Shown here: one piece after another, positions 9,682-19,090 of the stretch
Position numbering within the stretch: the stretch's first letter is position 1
How the letters are laid out: every line of letters begins with the position of its first letter
NCBI GenBank assembly: GCA_965198565.1
Contig: OZ240665.1
Span: 2,976,001-3,040,000, forward strand
Direction of reading: 5' to 3'
Source of the DNA: LMUY01 sp965198565
Lineage (GTDB): Bacteria; Pseudomonadota; Alphaproteobacteria; Acetobacterales; Acetobacteraceae
DNA: 64,000 nucleotides
Position numbers and translations under genes: made by a program
The notes under the pieces: generated by a model
What the model was told of the DNA's origin: nothing
What the model saw: the letters and a program-made list of their open reading frames with translations, nothing else
Databases searched by the model: none

Positions 9682-9704
9682 ATGCCCGGATCAAGTCCGG
9701 GCAT
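9682..9704. repeat. palindrome ATGCCCGGA-TCAAG-TCCGGGCAT
   Basis: A perfect 9-bp inverted repeat with a 5-nt loop. From general knowledge, this word resembles a dispersed palindrome seen between genes in many alphaproteobacteria; it is a different family from the CCCTCTCCC repeats. Only one copy is seen in this window. Confidence 0.7.
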
Positions 9705-9874
9705 GACGATACGGGGCGGTTTGGGTGGCCCTATGCGATAGCCCTGCTCACTCGCGGGAGACGGAGAAACAACCCACAAAGAACGCCCGCCCACGCAACC
9801 TGACGCTTTTGTCACGTTGCAACGTCACGCGGGCGGGATCGATCCGGACGCATTATCATTCGCTAAGGGTGGGG

Positions 9875-11368
9875 ATGGACCTCAAGCCTCTGCTCGGTCT
9901 CGGCGGCGTGCTTGTCGCGTCGATGGCGGCCGAGTTCAACGACCAGGTTTCCGCCATCTCGCTTGCCGATGTCAGCGGCGGCTTTGGCATTAGCCACGAC
10001 CCGGCGACCTGGGTCGAAAGCCTCTACTACTCGGCGCAGATCTTCGGCCTCGCCATCTCGCCCTGGCTGCTGGTCACGTTCACCTTGCGGCGCTTCACCC
10101 TGTTTGTGATCGCGCTGTCCTGCTTCTCGAGCGCACTGATCCCAGCCAGCCCGGACGTCGTCGTGTTGGATGCGCTGCGCGTGCTGCAGGGACTCGCCGG
10201 CGGGATGACCATTCCGCTGCTGATGACCACCGCGCTGCGGGTGCTGACCCCGGACATCCGGCTCTACGGCCTGGCCGCGTATGCGCTCACCGCGACCTTC
10301 AGCGCGCCCACCTCCGCGTCGCTGGCGGCACTTTGGACCGACGTGGTCGGCTGGCAGTTCGTCTTCCTGCAAGCGATCCCGCTCTGCGCCATCGCCTTGC
10401 TGCTGGTGTGGTATGGAATGCCGCCCGAATCGCCAAAATACCAGCGGTTCCGCCAGTTCGACTGGCGCGGCGCGCTGCTGGTCCTGGTGGGGCTCGGCGC
10501 GTTCAGCACCATGCTCTACCAGGGCAACCGGCTGGACTGGTTCAACTCCCAGGTCATCTGCGTTTTGGCGCTGGTCTCGGCCGTCGGCATCCCGCTGCTG
10601 GTGCTCAACGAGTGGTTCCACCCTCTGCCGTTGCTCAAGATCCAACTGCTGGGGCGGCGCAACATCGCCTATGGCGGCGTGGCACTGTTCGTCTTCATCA
10701 TCATCGGGCAATCGAGCTCGACCATCCCGCTGAGTTTTCTGAGCCAAGTGCAAGGCTTCCGGCCGATCCAGGCGCAAATCGCCACGGTCGGCGTCGCAGC
10801 CAGCCAGCTTGTCATGCTGCCGCTGCTGGCCTTGGTGCTGGACAATCCCCGCATCGACGCGCGCGCGGTCAGCCTGGCCGGGTTCATGCTGATGATCGGC
10901 TCCTGCGTCGGCGCTTCGTTCCTGACGCTGGATTGGGACACGGGCGAGTTCCTGATCTGGCAGGGCCTGCAGGCGATCGGGCAGCCCATGGTGGTGATGC
11001 CGCTGCTGCTGCTGGCCACCAACGCGGTGAAGGGTCCCGAGGAAGGCCCGTTCGCCTCCGCCCTGGTCAACACGCCGCGGGGCGTCGCGGAGGTGGTGGG
11101 CGTCTGGCTGATCGACCTGATCCAGCGCTGGCGCGGCGGGCTGCACTACAACCGGCTCGTCGACCAGCTCGGCCAGGAGCGCTGGCAATCCGCCGTGCCC
11201 ATGCCGCTGCCCGGAAGCCTGGCGCCAGCGGTGCAAGCGCAAGCCATGGTGCTCACCTTCAGCGACACCTACCTAATCATCGCGGCGCTGACCTTGGCCC
11301 TGGCCGTGGTGGTGCTGGTGCTCCCGGTGCGCTCGCTGCCGCCGCGGCTCGAGCTGGCGAAGCACTGA
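9875..11368 (+). CDS. DHA2-family MFS efflux permease (EmrB-like)
   Basis: 497 residues, highly hydrophobic, consistent with the 14-helix DHA2 drug:H+ antiporter group. The N-terminus reads MDLKPLLGLGGVLVASMAAEFNDQ; helices cover most of the length, with the family-typical GLAGGMTIPLLMTTALRVL segment in helix 4-5. It would export toxic compounds driven by proton influx; the substrate is unknown. I chose the ATG at 9875 (preceded by AAGGGTGGGG) over an in-frame start at 9725 because the extension is not transporter-like. It is the first gene of a three-gene operon with the adaptor (7-nt gap) and the outer-membrane channel. Confidence 0.88.
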   Translation: MDLKPLLGLGGVLVASMAAEFNDQVSAISLADVSGGFGISHDPATWVESLYYSAQIFGLAISPWLLVTFTLRRFTLFVIALSCFSSALIPASPDVVVLDALRVLQGLAGGMTIPLLMTTALRVLTPDIRLYGLAAYALTATFSAPTSASLAALWTDVVGWQFVFLQAIPLCAIALLLVWYGMPPESPKYQRFRQFDWRGALLVLVGLGAFSTMLYQGNRLDWFNSQVICVLALVSAVGIPLLVLNEWFHPLPLLKIQLLGRRNIAYGGVALFVFIIIGQSSSTIPLSFLSQVQGFRPIQAQIATVGVAASQLVMLPLLALVLDNPRIDARAVSLAGFMLMIGSCVGASFLTLDWDTGEFLIWQGLQAIGQPMVVMPLLLLATNAVKGPEEGPFASALVNTPRGVAEVVGVWLIDLIQRWRGGLHYNRLVDQLGQERWQSAVPMPLPGSLAPAVQAQAMVLTFSDTYLIIAALTLALAVVVLVLPVRSLPPRLELAKH

Positions 11369-11375
11369 GGCCGCC

Positions 11376-12563
11376 ATGGATCAGGCTGAAAGCCAACCCA
11401 AGCACCAAGCGGGCGACCAGCAGAGCGAGCGGAACGCCCACTTCAAGGGCGACGACGAGAACAAGCCCGATAAACCCCCAGCGCCAGCCAAGCCCACGCC
11501 GCGCTTGCCGTTCGTCCTCGCCGGCCTGGTGGTGCTGGGCTTCGTCGCCGTCGTGCTCTACCAGGTGTTCGCACCCAAGCCCGACGTCTGGACCGACGAC
11601 GCCTACGTGATGGTGCATTACGCGACCATCTCGCCGCGCATCTCCGGCCAGGTCGCGACGGTGGACGTGACCGACAACCAGATCGTCCACGCCGGCCAGG
11701 TGCTGGTGACGCTCGACCCGCGCGACGACCAGGAGTCGCTCGCGATGGCGCAGGCGGCGCTCGAGCGGGACACCGCCCAGGTGGGCAATGCGGCGGCCAA
11801 CGTCGCGCGGCAGCCGGCGCTGATCACCCAGCAACAGGCGGAACTGGCGTCCGCGCAGGCGCGGCTCGGCCTGGCGGTGGCCAACCAGCGGCGCTACGGC
11901 AACCTGGCCGCCACCGGCGCCGGCACCACGCAGGAGCGCCAGGAGGCGGACACCACCTTGCGGCAGCAACAGGACGCGGTGCAGAGCGCGCAGGCTGCGC
12001 TCGAGGCCTCGCAACGCCAGCTCGACGTGCTGAAGGCGCAGCAATCCGCCACCCAGGGCACGGTGGCGGCGGACCAGGCGCAACTCGGCCAGGCGCAGCT
12101 CAACCTCTCCTACACGCGCATCCTGGCGCCGCTCGACGGCATGGTGGGGGAGAAGACCGTGCAGGTCGGCAACAACGTCGCCCCTGGCGCCACGCTGATG
12201 ACGGTCGTGCCGCTGGACCAGGTCTATATCGAGGCGAACTACCGCGAGCAGGACCTGCGCCACGTCCGCCCGGGCCAGTCCGTGCGCATCCATGTCGACG
12301 CCTACGACATCGATCTCGCCGGCCTCGTGAACAGCGTGCCCCCGGCCTCCGGCGCCGCCTTCGCGACCATTCCGCCCAACAACGCGACCGGGAACTTCAC
12401 CAAGATCGTGCAGCGCCTGCCGGTGAAGATCGACGTGGCGCCGGGCCAGAACCTGGCCAAGCTGCTGCGGGTGGGCTTCTCGGTGGAGACGACGATCCAC
12501 ACCGGGCTCGAGAACGTGGCGGGCGAGCAGGCCAGCTCGCCGGCTCGCGTCACCTCGCCCTGA
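11376..12563 (+). CDS. HlyD/EmrA-family membrane fusion adaptor
   Basis: 395 residues. A Pro/Lys/Asp-rich cytoplasmic N-terminus of about 45 residues is followed by one transmembrane helix (LPFVLAGLVVLGFVAVVLYQ). Then come the first half of a biotinyl-lipoyl-like domain (ATISPRISGQVATVDVTDNQ), a long helical hairpin rich in Gln/Ala (about residues 115-240), the second lipoyl half (RILAPLDGMVGEK) and a beta-barrel region. It bridges the inner-membrane permease to the outer-membrane channel. Its stop overlaps the next start as TGATG, indicating coupled translation. Confidence 0.9.
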   Translation: MDQAESQPKHQAGDQQSERNAHFKGDDENKPDKPPAPAKPTPRLPFVLAGLVVLGFVAVVLYQVFAPKPDVWTDDAYVMVHYATISPRISGQVATVDVTDNQIVHAGQVLVTLDPRDDQESLAMAQAALERDTAQVGNAAANVARQPALITQQQAELASAQARLGLAVANQRRYGNLAATGAGTTQERQEADTTLRQQQDAVQSAQAALEASQRQLDVLKAQQSATQGTVAADQAQLGQAQLNLSYTRILAPLDGMVGEKTVQVGNNVAPGATLMTVVPLDQVYIEANYREQDLRHVRPGQSVRIHVDAYDIDLAGLVNSVPPASGAAFATIPPNNATGNFTKIVQRLPVKIDVAPGQNLAKLLRVGFSVETTIHTGLENVAGEQASSPARVTSP

Positions 12564-14020
12564 TGCGGGGGCGCGCGCTCGCGGCGCTGCTCTGTGCCGG
12601 CCTGGCCGCCTGCACCGTCGGGCCGGACTTCCACCCGCCCGTGGTCAACGCGCCCTCGGTGTGGGGGCCCGAGCCCAGCGACGTCGCCAGCCGCACCGTG
12701 ACCAGCGACATCGACCCGGCGTGGTGGACCAGCTTCAACGACCCGTTGCTGACCTCGCTGGTGAACCGGCTGGTGACGCAGAACCTGGACCTGAAGGCCG
12801 CCGCCGAACGGGTACTGCAGGGGCGGGCGCAGGTGCAGGTGGTGCGGTCGCAGGGCTTGCCGCAGCTCGAGGGGCAGGAGTCGTACAAGCGCGACGGGCA
12901 GAGCCCCAAGGGGTTCATCTCGCTCGTGACACCAGCCCCGGGAGCGCCCACCGAATACGACCTGTTCAACAATGGCGCCATGGTGTCCTGGGAGCTGGAC
13001 CTGTTCGGCCGGGTGCGCCGCAGTACGGAGGCAGCGCGGGCGGACACGCTGGCGACGCTGGAGAACCGCCGCGGCCTGGCGCTCAGCCTGCTCGCGGAGC
13101 TGGCGCAGGACTACCTGCAGCTCCGCGGCGTGCAGGCGCAGCGCAGCATTGCCGAGCGCAACCTCCAGGTGGCCGCGCAGGACGCCCAATTGGTGCGCGA
13201 CCGCTTCAGCAACGGGGTCGCCACCACCCTCGACATGGCGCAGGCGCAGGCGCAGCAGGCCACCATCTCGGCCACCCTGCCCAGCTTGCGCACGCAGGAA
13301 GCCGCCCTGATCAACGCCATCGGGCTGCTGCTGGCCCATCCGCCGCGCGCGCTCGCGGCCGAGCTCCAGCCCCGCGGCGCCGTCCCCGCGGTGCCCCCCG
13401 TGGTGCCGGTGGGGCTGCCCGGCACGCTGGTGCGCCGCCGCCCGGACGTGCAGGAAGCCGAGGCGCGGCTGCACACGGCGGTGGCGCAAACCGGCGTGGC
13501 CGTGGCCAACTTCTATCCGGACGTCCAGCTCACCGGCACCGCCGAGCTCAACGGCCTGCATTTCGGCAACGCGTTCGACCTGCATGCGCGGCAGTATGAC
13601 CTCGGCCCCTCGGTCTCGATCCCGATCTTCCAGGGCGGGCGGCTGACGGGGGAGCTGCGGCTGCGCAAGTCCCAGCAGCGGGAGGCAGCGGACCGGTTCC
13701 AGCAGACCGTGCTGCAGGCCTGGCAGGAGGTGGACAACGCGCTGACCGCCTATGCCGAGGCGCAGCGCCGCCGCGCGGACGTGGTGGAGGCGGTGCGGCA
13801 GAACGAGCTGGCCCTCACCGCCGCCCGGCAGCGCTATCTCGCCGGGGCGGCGGATTTCCTCAACGTCAACTCGTCCCAGGCGCAGCTCCTGCAGGCGCAG
13901 AACGACCTGGCGACGGTGGACGTGGCGATCGCCGGCGATTTGGTCACGCTCTACCGCGCGCTCGGCGGCGGCTGGGAGGCGTCGGACGCGGTGCTCGCGA
14001 CAAAGGCCGGTGGCCCGTGA
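12563..14020 (+). CDS. NodT-family outer-membrane efflux lipoprotein (TolC-like)
   Basis: 485 residues. The signal peptide ends in a lipobox (AGLAAC, Cys at residue 16), followed by TVGPDFHPP, the typical start of NodT/OprM-type channels. Two OEP repeats with long helices follow, including QDYLQLRGVQAQ in the first half and QEVDNALTAYAEAQRR in the second. It provides the outer-membrane exit of the tripartite pump encoded with the two preceding genes. Repeat copy c lies after the stop. No regulator gene is adjacent. Confidence 0.92.
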   Translation: MRGRALAALLCAGLAACTVGPDFHPPVVNAPSVWGPEPSDVASRTVTSDIDPAWWTSFNDPLLTSLVNRLVTQNLDLKAAAERVLQGRAQVQVVRSQGLPQLEGQESYKRDGQSPKGFISLVTPAPGAPTEYDLFNNGAMVSWELDLFGRVRRSTEAARADTLATLENRRGLALSLLAELAQDYLQLRGVQAQRSIAERNLQVAAQDAQLVRDRFSNGVATTLDMAQAQAQQATISATLPSLRTQEAALINAIGLLLAHPPRALAAELQPRGAVPAVPPVVPVGLPGTLVRRRPDVQEAEARLHTAVAQTGVAVANFYPDVQLTGTAELNGLHFGNAFDLHARQYDLGPSVSIPIFQGGRLTGELRLRKSQQREAADRFQQTVLQAWQEVDNALTAYAEAQRRRADVVEAVRQNELALTAARQRYLAGAADFLNVNSSQAQLLQAQNDLATVDVAIAGDLVTLYRALGGGWEASDAVLATKAGGP

Positions 14021-14031
14021 TTGTCGGGCGT

Positions 14032-14153
14032 CTTCTCCCTCTCCCGCGGGCGGGAGAGGGCTGGGGTTAGGGTGCGAAAGCCGCCAAATCGGCCCGTCGC
14101 TGTCCAAGAGCCCTCACCCCGACCCTCTCCCGTGAAGCACGGGAGAGGGAGAA
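14032..14153. repeat. REPIN-like inverted pair, copy c
   Basis: Two facing arms (CCCTCTCCCGCGGGCGGGAGAG type, and CCCTCTCCCGTGAAGCACGG with its partner) with GGGGTTAGGG / CCCTCACCCC tails. The centre (TGCGAAAGCCGCC ... CCAAGAGC) closely resembles that of copy j at 54.2 kb, so these two derive from one subfamily of the whole element, not only of its arms. Confidence 0.9.
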
Positions 14154-14209
14154 GTGATCCACCCTCGCCACGCCGCGTTAGGACCTGAACATCACGCGGA
14201 GCATCGTTC

Positions 14210-15271
14210 ATGGACTACTACCGGCTCGGCCAATCCGGCTTTCGGGTGCCTGCTCTGTCGTTCGGCACGGCGACCTTCGGCGGCAGCAACGACTTCTTTC
14301 GCGCCTGGGGGTCGACCGACGCATCAGGCGCGTCCCGGCTGATCGACGTCTGCCTGGATCACGGCGTCAGCATGTTCGATTCCGCCGACATCTACTCGGA
14401 CGGCATGGCCGAGGAAATCCTGGGCGAGGCGATCCGCGGCAAGCGCAACCGCGTGCTGATCTCCACCAAGACGACGTTCGCCACCGGCGGTGGCGCCAAC
14501 GAGGTCGGCTCGTCCCGCTACCACCTGGTCGAGCAGGTGGAGCACGCGCTGCGCCGGCTCGGCGTCGACACCATCGACCTGCTGCAACTGCATGCGCAGG
14601 ACGCCAACACCCCGGTGGAGGAGACGCTGTCCACGCTCGACCAACTCGTGCGCCAGGGCAAGGTCCGCTACATCGGCGGGTCGAACTTCGCCGGCTGGCA
14701 CATGATGAAGTCGCTGGCCTGCGCGGACCGCTATGGCTGGCCGCGCCATGTCGCGCACCAGGTGTACTACTCGCTGCTCAACCGCGACTACGAGTGGGAG
14801 CTGATGGCGCTGGGCCGCGACCAGGGAGTGGGGGCGCTGGTCTGGAGCCCGCTGGGCTGGGGCAAGCTCACCGGCAAGATCCGCCGCGGCCAACCGGCGC
14901 GACCCGGCACCCGCGCGCACGACATCGCCGGCACCGGGCCGCATTTCGAGGAGGAGCGGCTGTTCCGCATCGTCGACGCGCTGGACGCGGTGGCGCAGGA
15001 GGTGGACAAGTCCGTGCCGCAGGTGGCGCTGAACTGGCTGCTGCAGCGGCCGACCGTGTGCAGCGTGATCATCGGCGCGCGCAACGAGGAGCAGTTGGTG
15101 CAGAATATCGGCGCGGTCGGCTGGTCGCTCACGCCAGGGCAGGTCTCCCGGCTGGACGCGGCGAGCGAGCAGCCGCCGAGCTATCCCACCTGGCACCAGC
15201 GTGACTACGCGACCTTGGCCAACAGCGAGCAGCTCGACTGGCGCGAGCCTGCGATGGTGCCAAGGAGCTAG
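14210..15271 (+). CDS. aldo/keto reductase
   Basis: 353 residues, NADPH-dependent carbonyl reduction in the cytosol; substrate unknown. The complete catalytic tetrad is visible: D57 and Y62 (FDSADIYSDG), K87 (ISTKTTF) and H128 (LLQLHAQD). Cofactor-binding elements IIGARNEEQL and the VWSPLGWGKL loop place it near the YghZ/AKR-12-like group rather than the short AKR5 enzymes. Its stop codon shares CTAG with the stop of the convergent FemAB-like gene. Confidence 0.9.
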   Translation: MDYYRLGQSGFRVPALSFGTATFGGSNDFFRAWGSTDASGASRLIDVCLDHGVSMFDSADIYSDGMAEEILGEAIRGKRNRVLISTKTTFATGGGANEVGSSRYHLVEQVEHALRRLGVDTIDLLQLHAQDANTPVEETLSTLDQLVRQGKVRYIGGSNFAGWHMMKSLACADRYGWPRHVAHQVYYSLLNRDYEWELMALGRDQGVGALVWSPLGWGKLTGKIRRGQPARPGTRAHDIAGTGPHFEEERLFRIVDALDAVAQEVDKSVPQVALNWLLQRPTVCSVIIGARNEEQLVQNIGAVGWSLTPGQVSRLDAASEQPPSYPTWHQRDYATLANSEQLDWREPAMVPRS

Positions 15272-16320
15272 AGCCGGAGCTGCCGGCGCGCGGCCGCGAA
15301 GGTGCTGCGGCCCCAGCGGCCGTAGGAATGCGCGACCGTCTGCTTGCTGACGATGTAGCGGGGCTCGATCTGGCCGCCGAAGCCGGCGAAGAACAAGCGG
15401 CTGCCGGTGGTGCCCACGCTGTCGAAATCGAACACCAGGGACTTGTCGTTGGCGAGCCTGATGGCGTCCCAGAGCAGCAGGCTGACGCAGCCGTTGTCGG
15501 CGGCCGGGGAGCGCGTGGTGAGCAGGTAGTACATCGCCCGCTGGTCCCAGGCGACGAAGATGGCGGCCAGCACCTCGCCGTTCTCGCCCCGCACCGCCAG
15601 GATGCGCCCGTAGCCACGCTCCATCGCGGCGGCGCAGACCGCGTTGATCCGGCGGTAGCGGTTGTGCATGTGCCGACCGGCAAGGTTGCTGTCGTAAACC
15701 CGGGCGAACTCGTCCGGATCGGTGAGCGTGGTGACGGTGTAGCGTTCCCCGGCACGGCGGATCACGTTGCGGGTCTTGTCGCGCAGGGTTTGCCACAGGG
15801 CGGTCTCGCCGGAGGGATGCACCACGAAGGTGAACTGGACCCGCGTCGTCCAGCCCGCGTCCGAGAACGCGAAGGTGTCGAGTGCGCCAGCGTGGAGCGG
15901 CATGGCATAGGCGCTGCACGGCGGCAGTTGCCGGATCAGGGACTGGGTAATCTCGAAGTGGTTGTTGTTGCGCGTGGTCAGGCTGCCGGGCCCGACGTCC
16001 AGCGCCGGGCCGAGCCCATGGCACAGTTCGGGGGCGCCGCAGCTACGCAACCCAAAGATGTGCTCGCCGATCGCGAACGGCAGCCGGCCGATGACGCGCC
16101 CGCCGGAGCGGACCTCGACCTCCTGGTACGCGCCGCCGCTCGCCGCTTCGAGCCACCAGCCAGTATGGAAGATGGTGGGTGTGAGCGGATCTACTCCAGG
16201 AAGGGGGCCGCTGGCACGGTTCACCGTTCGTGCGGTTACCACGGCAGTGCTATCGCGATCGCTTCGCGGCACATCAGGTCGTTGCACGAGGGGCTTTGCC
16301 ATTATCGTGTTTGTATCCAT
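15268..16320 (-). CDS. FemAB/GNAT-like acyltransferase domain protein
   Basis: 350 residues, no signal peptide. The second half carries an acetyltransferase-like (GNAT_6/FemAB) core: LRDKTRNVIRRAGERY, a beta-strand/helix pattern around ILAVRGENGEVLAAIFVAWD, and SLLLWDAIRLANDKSLVFDFDSVG. Related proteins act in exopolysaccharide or peptidoglycan peptide modification, but nothing here fixes the substrate. The start at 16320 is preceded by GAAGAAGAAACG; an alternative ATG is at 16302. The upstream region (16321-16460) is noticeably more AT-rich than its surroundings. Its stop overlaps that of the aldo/keto reductase by 4 nt. Confidence 0.7.
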   Translation of the reverse strand: MDTNTIMAKPLVQRPDVPRSDRDSTAVVTARTVNRASGPLPGVDPLTPTIFHTGWWLEAASGGAYQEVEVRSGGRVIGRLPFAIGEHIFGLRSCGAPELCHGLGPALDVGPGSLTTRNNNHFEITQSLIRQLPPCSAYAMPLHAGALDTFAFSDAGWTTRVQFTFVVHPSGETALWQTLRDKTRNVIRRAGERYTVTTLTDPDEFARVYDSNLAGRHMHNRYRRINAVCAAAMERGYGRILAVRGENGEVLAAIFVAWDQRAMYYLLTTRSPAADNGCVSLLLWDAIRLANDKSLVFDFDSVGTTGSRLFFAGFGGQIEPRYIVSKQTVAHSYGRWGRSTFAAARRQLRL

Positions 16321-16588
16321 CGTTTCTTCTTCAGGGCGAAAGCAACATACTTATGCGTTCTTGCGCGTCTTCGTAATCGAAACTCTATCGAAACGGCCTG
16401 GCTATACGTGAATGCCGCGTGATATGTCTCATGCTACGCCACAGTCAACCATTATTTATGTCCCTGCTCGTCAGAACGTGGGGGTGAGCCAGGGTTCCGT
16501 CGCACAACCCTGACGATATGATGACGTTACGCCGTCGGCCCCGACGGTTTCGACGCCTGATATGATCTCAGAACGAAATCGCTGGACG

Positions 16589-18040
16589 TCAGGCAGCCAT
16601 GCGGCGGGGAACGATCAGCGCCACCAGCGCGGTGCCCAGCGCCACGGCCAAGGCGACCGTGAACACCCCGTGCAGCGCCACGCGCAACGTTCCCACCAAC
16701 GGCGCGAGCGTGGCCGCGGGCAGGGATGCGCGGCTCGCCGGGTCGAGCAGGGCCGCCAAAGCGCCGGAGCCGCCGCCCCGTTGCAAACCATCGTTCAGCA
16801 CGCCGCCAAACACCGCCGAACCCACGGCCTGGCCGAGCAGCCGGCAAAAATAGAACAGCGACGTCGCGCGCCCTCGCTCCGCGTAGCCAGACCCGGACTG
16901 CACCGCCACGGTGAACACCAGGCTGCTGCTGCCAAACCCCACGCCGACCACGGCACTGCTGACCAGCAGCAATGCCAGGTCCCCCGTGCCCAGCCGCAGC
17001 AGCCCGGCGCAGCCGGCAACGATGGCCACCGTGCTCCACAGCGCGACCCGGCGGGCGTCGAGCCGGTGGAGCACGCGGCCGAGACCGATCGCCGTCACCA
17101 CCCAGCCGGCCAACTCCGCCCCGAGCACCACCCCGGCGGTGAGCGCGCTGCGTCCGGCCACGCCTTGCACCCAGGTCGGCACGAAGGCGGTGGTGGCGAT
17201 CAGCAGGGCGCCGATCAGCAGCGAGTTCCCGTTGGCCGCCAGGTAGAGCCGCTGCCGCAGCAGGTGCGCCGGCACGATCGGCTGCGAAACCTGCCGCTCG
17301 GCCCAGGCGAAGCACGCCAGGCAGGCGAGGCAGGCCCCGATCAGGACGGCGAGGGTGCCGGAAGCGAGGGTCTGCCCCTGGATCAGCGCCTCCATGCCGA
17401 AACCGACGCCGCCCGCTAGCAGCGCTGCGTTGAGCCCGTTTAGCCGGCCCACGCCGCGGCCCCCCGCCGGGTCGGGCAGGAAGCGGACCACCAACGCCAT
17501 GCTGAGCAGCCCGAGCGGCAGGTTGATCCAGAACACGAACCGCCAGCCCAGCGTGCTCACGCACAGCGAGCCCAGCAGCGGGCCGATCACGCCGGCAAAG
17601 CCCCAGACCAGGCTGACATAGCTCAGCATGCGCGGCCGCTCCGCATCGGTGGTCACGTCGCTGATGATGATGGTGCTGAGCGGGATCAGCCCGCCGCCGC
17701 CCAGGCCCTGGAGGGCGCGGAACACGATCAGCGACGGCATGCTCCAGGCCAGGCCGCAGAGCAGGGACCCGGCTAGGAAGATCACGGCACAGGCCAGGAA
17801 CGTCCGCCGCCGGCCGAACAGGTCCGCCAGGCGGCCATAGAGCGGCGTGGTGACGGCCTGGGCCAGCAGGTAGATGCCGAACGCCCAACTGAACAGGCCG
17901 AACCCGCCGACCCGCGCCACGATGGTCGGCATGGCGGTGCTGATGATGGTGACCTCGGTGGCGGCCATGAAGGTCGAGACGAACATGGCGGCCACGACCG
18001 GCAGACGACCGGCCTTGGCCACGGGGGCGGCGGCATCCAT
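16589..18040 (-). CDS. DHA2/EmrB-type MFS multidrug transporter
   Basis: 483 residues with multiple hydrophobic helices. It carries the MFS motif A (GRLADLFGRRRTF) in the loop after helix 2, motif C-like AGVIGPLLGS in helix 5, and FRALQGLGGGGLIPLS (motif B region). Unlike the permease at 9.9 kb it has no adjacent adaptor or outer-membrane partner. I took the ATG at 18040; immediately upstream lie three copies of a CAGGGGAACCTTGG unit, so no good Shine-Dalgarno is visible and the start is uncertain. The glycosyltransferase stop is about 70 nt upstream. Confidence 0.85.
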   Translation of the reverse strand: MDAAAPVAKAGRLPVVAAMFVSTFMAATEVTIISTAMPTIVARVGGFGLFSWAFGIYLLAQAVTTPLYGRLADLFGRRRTFLACAVIFLAGSLLCGLAWSMPSLIVFRALQGLGGGGLIPLSTIIISDVTTDAERPRMLSYVSLVWGFAGVIGPLLGSLCVSTLGWRFVFWINLPLGLLSMALVVRFLPDPAGGRGVGRLNGLNAALLAGGVGFGMEALIQGQTLASGTLAVLIGACLACLACFAWAERQVSQPIVPAHLLRQRLYLAANGNSLLIGALLIATTAFVPTWVQGVAGRSALTAGVVLGAELAGWVVTAIGLGRVLHRLDARRVALWSTVAIVAGCAGLLRLGTGDLALLLVSSAVVGVGFGSSSLVFTVAVQSGSGYAERGRATSLFYFCRLLGQAVGSAVFGGVLNDGLQRGGGSGALAALLDPASRASLPAATLAPLVGTLRVALHGVFTVALAVALGTALVALIVPRRMAA

Positions 18041-18041
18041 G

Positions 18042-18085
18042 CAGGGGACCTTGGCAGGGGGAACCTTGGGCAGGGGAACCTTGGC
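18042..18085. repeat. short tandem repeat, three CAGGGGAACCTTGG-like units
   Basis: Units of 13, 16 and 15 nt directly precede the transporter's ATG and fill most of the gap to the glycosyltransferase gene. Their effect on translation of the transporter is unknown. Confidence 0.6.
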
Positions 18086-18111
18086 GGGAGTGCGATGGTG
18101 GGGGCGCAGGG

Positions 18112-19080
18112 CTAGCCGGTGAGGAACTCGGTGCGCAAGGCCTGGGCTTCCACCTTGCGGCGCAGCGCCGGGTCGGAGTCGAGCAGCTCGCCATGGGATT
18201 GCGCGAGGAGTTGGGCGGCATGGGCGGCGGCCTGCAGCGCCTTCATCACCGGGTCGCTCGGCAGGGTGTAGCGCAGCGGGGCGCCGGCATAGCGGATCGG
18301 GTCTTCCACCAGGGGGAATGAGGGCAGGGGGTTGGCCATATAGTGCGGCGCCTGCAGCAGGGCGGCGGGGTCGCGGCACAGCGTGTCCAGGAACGGCGTG
18401 TAGTGGTTGGCGGTCTGCGCCATCCGCTCCGGGCCGCCGCCCGACGCGAGCACTTTCAGGCGCCCCAGCACGGCCTTGGCCATGCCCTGCACGGGGTGGC
18501 GCACGGGATAATGCGCCAGCGCCAGGCCGGGCAGCTCGGCCACTTTGAGCGGCTGCGAGCCCCGCCAGGCCGCGTGGTTGCCCGCGCCGAGCACCAGGCC
18601 CGGCCCCAACCCGCCGCGGATGAAGCATTTCGGCACACCCCGCTCGGTCGCGTCACGCATCACCATGCGGCGGGGGACCAGCAGATCGGCCGCGTCGAGC
18701 CCGTCGGCGAAGTAGTTGCGCAGCCCGACGTGCACGGCCTCCGCCTCGGCCGGCAGCGCGGCCAGCCCGGCCCGCAGGTCGATGCCGCGGCTGTCGAGGA
18801 ACTCGTCCGCGTCTAGGCACAGCACCCAATCCGGGGTGAAGGCCTGGTCCGCGGTGTGGTAGAGCATGGTGCTGTGCTGGCCCTCGCTGAACACGGGGGA
18901 GCGGGCCTGCAGCAGCACCAGCGGCGCGCCCTCCGCCCGCAATTGGGCCAGGATGGCGGGCGTGCGGTCGCTGCTGCCGTTGTCCAGCAGGATCATGCGG
19001 TCGACGAAGGCCAGCGTGTGGCGCACGAAGGCCTCGATGATGTCGTCCTCGTTCAGCACCCGGGTGACGGCGACCAGCAT
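18112..19080 (-). CDS. glycosyltransferase family 2-like protein
   Basis: 322 residues, cytosolic. It begins MLVAVTRVLNEDDIIEAFVRH, has the nucleotide-sugar site LLDNGSSDRTPAIL and the metal-binding CLDADEFL, as in Glyco_tranf_2_4 (GT2/GT92-like) proteins. The C-terminal third is helical and unassigned. Such enzymes add sugars to surface glycans; donor and acceptor are unknown. I chose the ATG at 19080 because the GT fold starts there and GAGG lies about 10 nt upstream; an upstream in-frame start at 19218 would overlap the glutathione transferase. Confidence 0.8.
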   Translation of the reverse strand: MLVAVTRVLNEDDIIEAFVRHTLAFVDRMILLDNGSSDRTPAILAQLRAEGAPLVLLQARSPVFSEGQHSTMLYHTADQAFTPDWVLCLDADEFLDSRGIDLRAGLAALPAEAEAVHVGLRNYFADGLDAADLLVPRRMVMRDATERGVPKCFIRGGLGPGLVLGAGNHAAWRGSQPLKVAELPGLALAHYPVRHPVQGMAKAVLGRLKVLASGGGPERMAQTANHYTPFLDTLCRDPAALLQAPHYMANPLPSFPLVEDPIRYAGAPLRYTLPSDPVMKALQAAAHAAQLLAQSHGELLDSDPALRRKVEAQALRTEFLTG

Positions 19081-19090
19081 TGGCGCTGCC

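Larger units (their letters stand above)
9569..9874. other. intergenic region with two palindrome types
   Basis: About 306 nt without a gene. It holds repeat copy b (9578-9608) and an unrelated perfect palindrome (9682-9704). The stretch from 9725 can be read in frame with the next permease, but the N-terminal extension looks unlike a transporter. The promoter for the efflux operon probably lies here; I cannot pick a convincing -35/-10 pair. Confidence 0.5.

Noticed and set aside
9725..9874. 50-codon N-terminal extension of the efflux permease
   Set aside because: Non-hydrophobic, unlike the family start; the ATG at 9875 has a Shine-Dalgarno and begins the first helix region.
16531..16551. 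Hairpin CCGTCGG-CC-CCGACGG near the end of the transporter gene
   Set aside because: No T-tract on the transporter's strand and a strained loop, so I did not call it a terminator.
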